Below, one piece after another: positions 62,772-64,000 of a stretch of DNA of 64,000 nt (position 1 is the stretch's first letter; every line of letters begins with the position of its first letter). Made by a program: the position numbers and the translations under genes. A model generated the notes under the pieces. That model did not search any database, was not told the origin of the DNA, and was given only the letters and a program-made list of their open reading frames with translations. The stretch lies in NCBI RefSeq assembly GCF_047219225.1, contig NZ_CP178208.1:124001-188000 (forward strand). The letters run 5' to 3'. The DNA comes from IMCC45349 sp047219225 (GTDB taxonomy: Bacteria > Bacteroidota > Bacteroidia > Flavobacteriales > Flavobacteriaceae).

Positions 62772-63899
62772 AACACTACTTAGTCTAAACATAGGTAAAT
62801 ACATAGCTATTACTATCACTCCTATTAGTCCACCAATAACAATGATTATTAATGGTTCTAAAATATTAGATAACATTTTAGATCGCTGTTGTACTTGGGT
62901 ATTATATTGTGTATTTAGTCTTTCAAAAATAAACTCGGTTTGATTAGTTTCCTCTGCAACCCTAACTAGAGCAACCATTTTACTATCAAAAAAGTGTTCA
63001 TCATTTAAACTATTACTTAAACTTTTTCCAGTTAGAACACTTTGCTCAATATGCTTTAATGCCTTTTGTAAAGGATAAAACTCTATCATTTGCTTTACCA
63101 ATTGAATACTATTAACCACTGGTACTTTTGATGCTGACAACAAGCTCATAGATTGGGTAAATTGCGATAAGTATACTGTTTTTACAAAAGCACCAACAAA
63201 AGGTATTTTTAAAATAAGGTTATGTACTGTTACTTTATACCAAATTTTATTTTTAAAAATTGACTTTAAGGCTATGACTCCAATACATATTATTAAAATA
63301 AGTAAACCATAACTTTTAACAAACTCAGATATTGCAATAATGAAAAGTGTAATTCCTGGAAGATCAACATTTTGTTGTTTAAAAATATCTTGAAACATAG
63401 GCACTACAAAACTCAACATAAAAGACACCACCAATATAGCTGTAAAAAGTAATATAATTGGATAAGTTAGTGCATTTACAACATTTCTACGTTGTTCGTT
63501 TTTTAAAGAAAAATAATTCCCTAGCTGCTCCATTACTCGAAATAAGGTTCCTGTTTCTTCTCCTATTTTTACAGAATAATATTCATATTGAGTAAACACT
63601 TTATGAGCCTGTAAACTTTCTGAGAAGCTTTTCCCTTCTACAATACTTTTAGAAACTGTTTCTAATATGTTTTTTGTTTCCTTTTTTTTTACTGAGTTTG
63701 CAACAAGATCAATAGCTTCTTTTAAAGAAACACCTGCTTTTATAAGCACACTCACTTCAGTATAAAAATCTTCTTTTATTTTATTAGAAAAAGGTTTACT
63801 AAATAGTGTAATTTCCTTTTCTAGAAAAGAAGTTTCTTTCTTCTTAGAATTTATACTTGTTTTCTTTACTTGTGATATATTGTCTAATTGAAAAGCCAT
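62763..63899 (-). CDS. GspF/PilC-type platform protein
   Basis: 378 residues with two T2SSF domains: the first (LIKAGVSLKEAIDLVANSV, IGEETGTLFRVMEQLGNY) and the second (ASKVPVVNSIQLVKQMIEF, VAEETNQTEFIFERLNTQY), with membrane helices near 155, 200 and 360. This is the inner-membrane platform of type II secretion or type IV pili. It is on the opposite strand to the rest of the cluster; its start overlaps the stop of the upstream gene (TAATG). Confidence 0.93.
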   Translation of the reverse strand: MAFQLDNISQVKKTSINSKKKETSFLEKEITLFSKPFSNKIKEDFYTEVSVLIKAGVSLKEAIDLVANSVKKKETKNILETVSKSIVEGKSFSESLQAHKVFTQYEYYSVKIGEETGTLFRVMEQLGNYFSLKNEQRRNVVNALTYPIILLFTAILVVSFMLSFVVPMFQDIFKQQNVDLPGITLFIIAISEFVKSYGLLILIICIGVIALKSIFKNKIWYKVTVHNLILKIPFVGAFVKTVYLSQFTQSMSLLSASKVPVVNSIQLVKQMIEFYPLQKALKHIEQSVLTGKSLSNSLNDEHFFDSKMVALVRVAEETNQTEFIFERLNTQYNTQVQQRSKMLSNILEPLIIIVIGGLIGVIVIAMYLPMFRLSSVLG

Positions 63900-64000
63900 T
63901 AATTTAAATATGAAGTTGCATCGTTAGTTTTAAAAATGAATAGTTGTGAATTATTAGTTTTAAGCTTTACTGCATCTATATTGCCATTTGTTTTAATATT
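63899..64000 (-). CDS. C-terminal end of a gene upstream of gspF (partial)
   Basis: The last 33 codons of a frame entering from the right edge (NIKTNGNIDAVKLKTNNSQL...DATSYLN) end at a TAA that shares one base with the gspF start. The polar, beta-rich sequence would suit the end of a pseudopilin or a minor secretion component. Too short to classify. Confidence 0.6.
   Translation of the reverse strand, partial: NIKTNGNIDAVKLKTNNSQLFIFKTNDATSYLN

Noticed and set aside
1..64000. CRISPR arrays, rRNA genes and intact insertion sequences.
   Set aside because: I saw no regularly spaced repeats, no rRNA-like stretches and no transposase genes; the only recombinase trace is the tail at 54051.

Overview
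The window is an AT-rich piece of a chromosome from a member of the Flavobacteriaceae (Bacteroidota). The evidence for this is family content: a bacillithiol deacetylase, a fused ResB/ResC cytochrome c maturation protein, a flavobacterial GGGP-type UbiA prenyltransferase, DUF2490/DUF2911/DUF4290 proteins and many short lipoproteins. Promoters follow the flavobacterial form TTG-N19-TAnnTTTG, with no Shine-Dalgarno sequences. Gene density is high and no gap longer than 300 bases lacks a gene.

Layout. 1-6.0 kb: the start of a sulfide:quinone oxidoreductase (cut by the left edge), a tandem universal stress protein, a DUF3108 protein and two paralogous M28 aminopeptidases. 6.1-11.7 kb: tRNA-His, bshB1, pckA, a DUF2490 protein, a cystathionine-family PLP enzyme with a 49-residue upstream gene, and a HAD phosphatase. 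11.7-19.1 kb: the 1063-residue CcsBA protein and a truncated hemoglobin on the minus strand, then a tightly overlapping plus-strand operon (DUF2520 protein, KdsC-type phosphatase, small membrane protein, UbiA prenyltransferase, Maf, small MscS). 19.1-23.5 kb: a large PIG-L deacetylase, a 37-residue membrane protein and a sodium:solute symporter.

23.5-33.3 kb is an accessory stretch of small lipoproteins, membrane proteins, a VOC protein, a GNAT acetyltransferase and an ECF sigma factor operon. Two intergenic regions here carry the same promoter-like module, suggesting a self-regulated ECF regulon. One lipoprotein gene sits between inverted GTTAGCTAC/GTAGCTAAC ends next to hairpin-rich DNA, like a gene cassette.

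33.3-47.5 kb: a DUF2911 protein, an arsenic operon (arsR, arsC-like, ACR3 pump), a nine-gene photolyase/stress operon headed by a TetR-type regulator (ABC1 kinase, FolE, small protein, SDR, glutathione peroxidase, TspO, SRPBCC, photolyase), an M20 amidohydrolase, PhnA, MurA (Asp in place of the active-site Cys) and a DUF4290 protein. 47.6-53.8 kb: housekeeping genes (DUF493, AAA ATPase, RecQ, Fmt, HU, YqgE, class IV aminotransferase, START-like protein).

53.9-55.6 kb: tRNA-Met, followed by the degenerate tail of a tyrosine recombinase, three consecutive hairpins and apparently truncated genes, which together look like the scar of an integrated element. 55.7-64.0 kb: a response regulator whose start is separated from its receiver domain by an out-of-frame A9 run, then a compact type II secretion / type IV pilus-like cluster (pseudopilin, prepilin peptidase, GspE ATPase, secretin, GspL/PilMN-like and GspM/PilO-like proteins, with GspF and another gene converging from the other strand). 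This last cluster is the most unusual system in the window.
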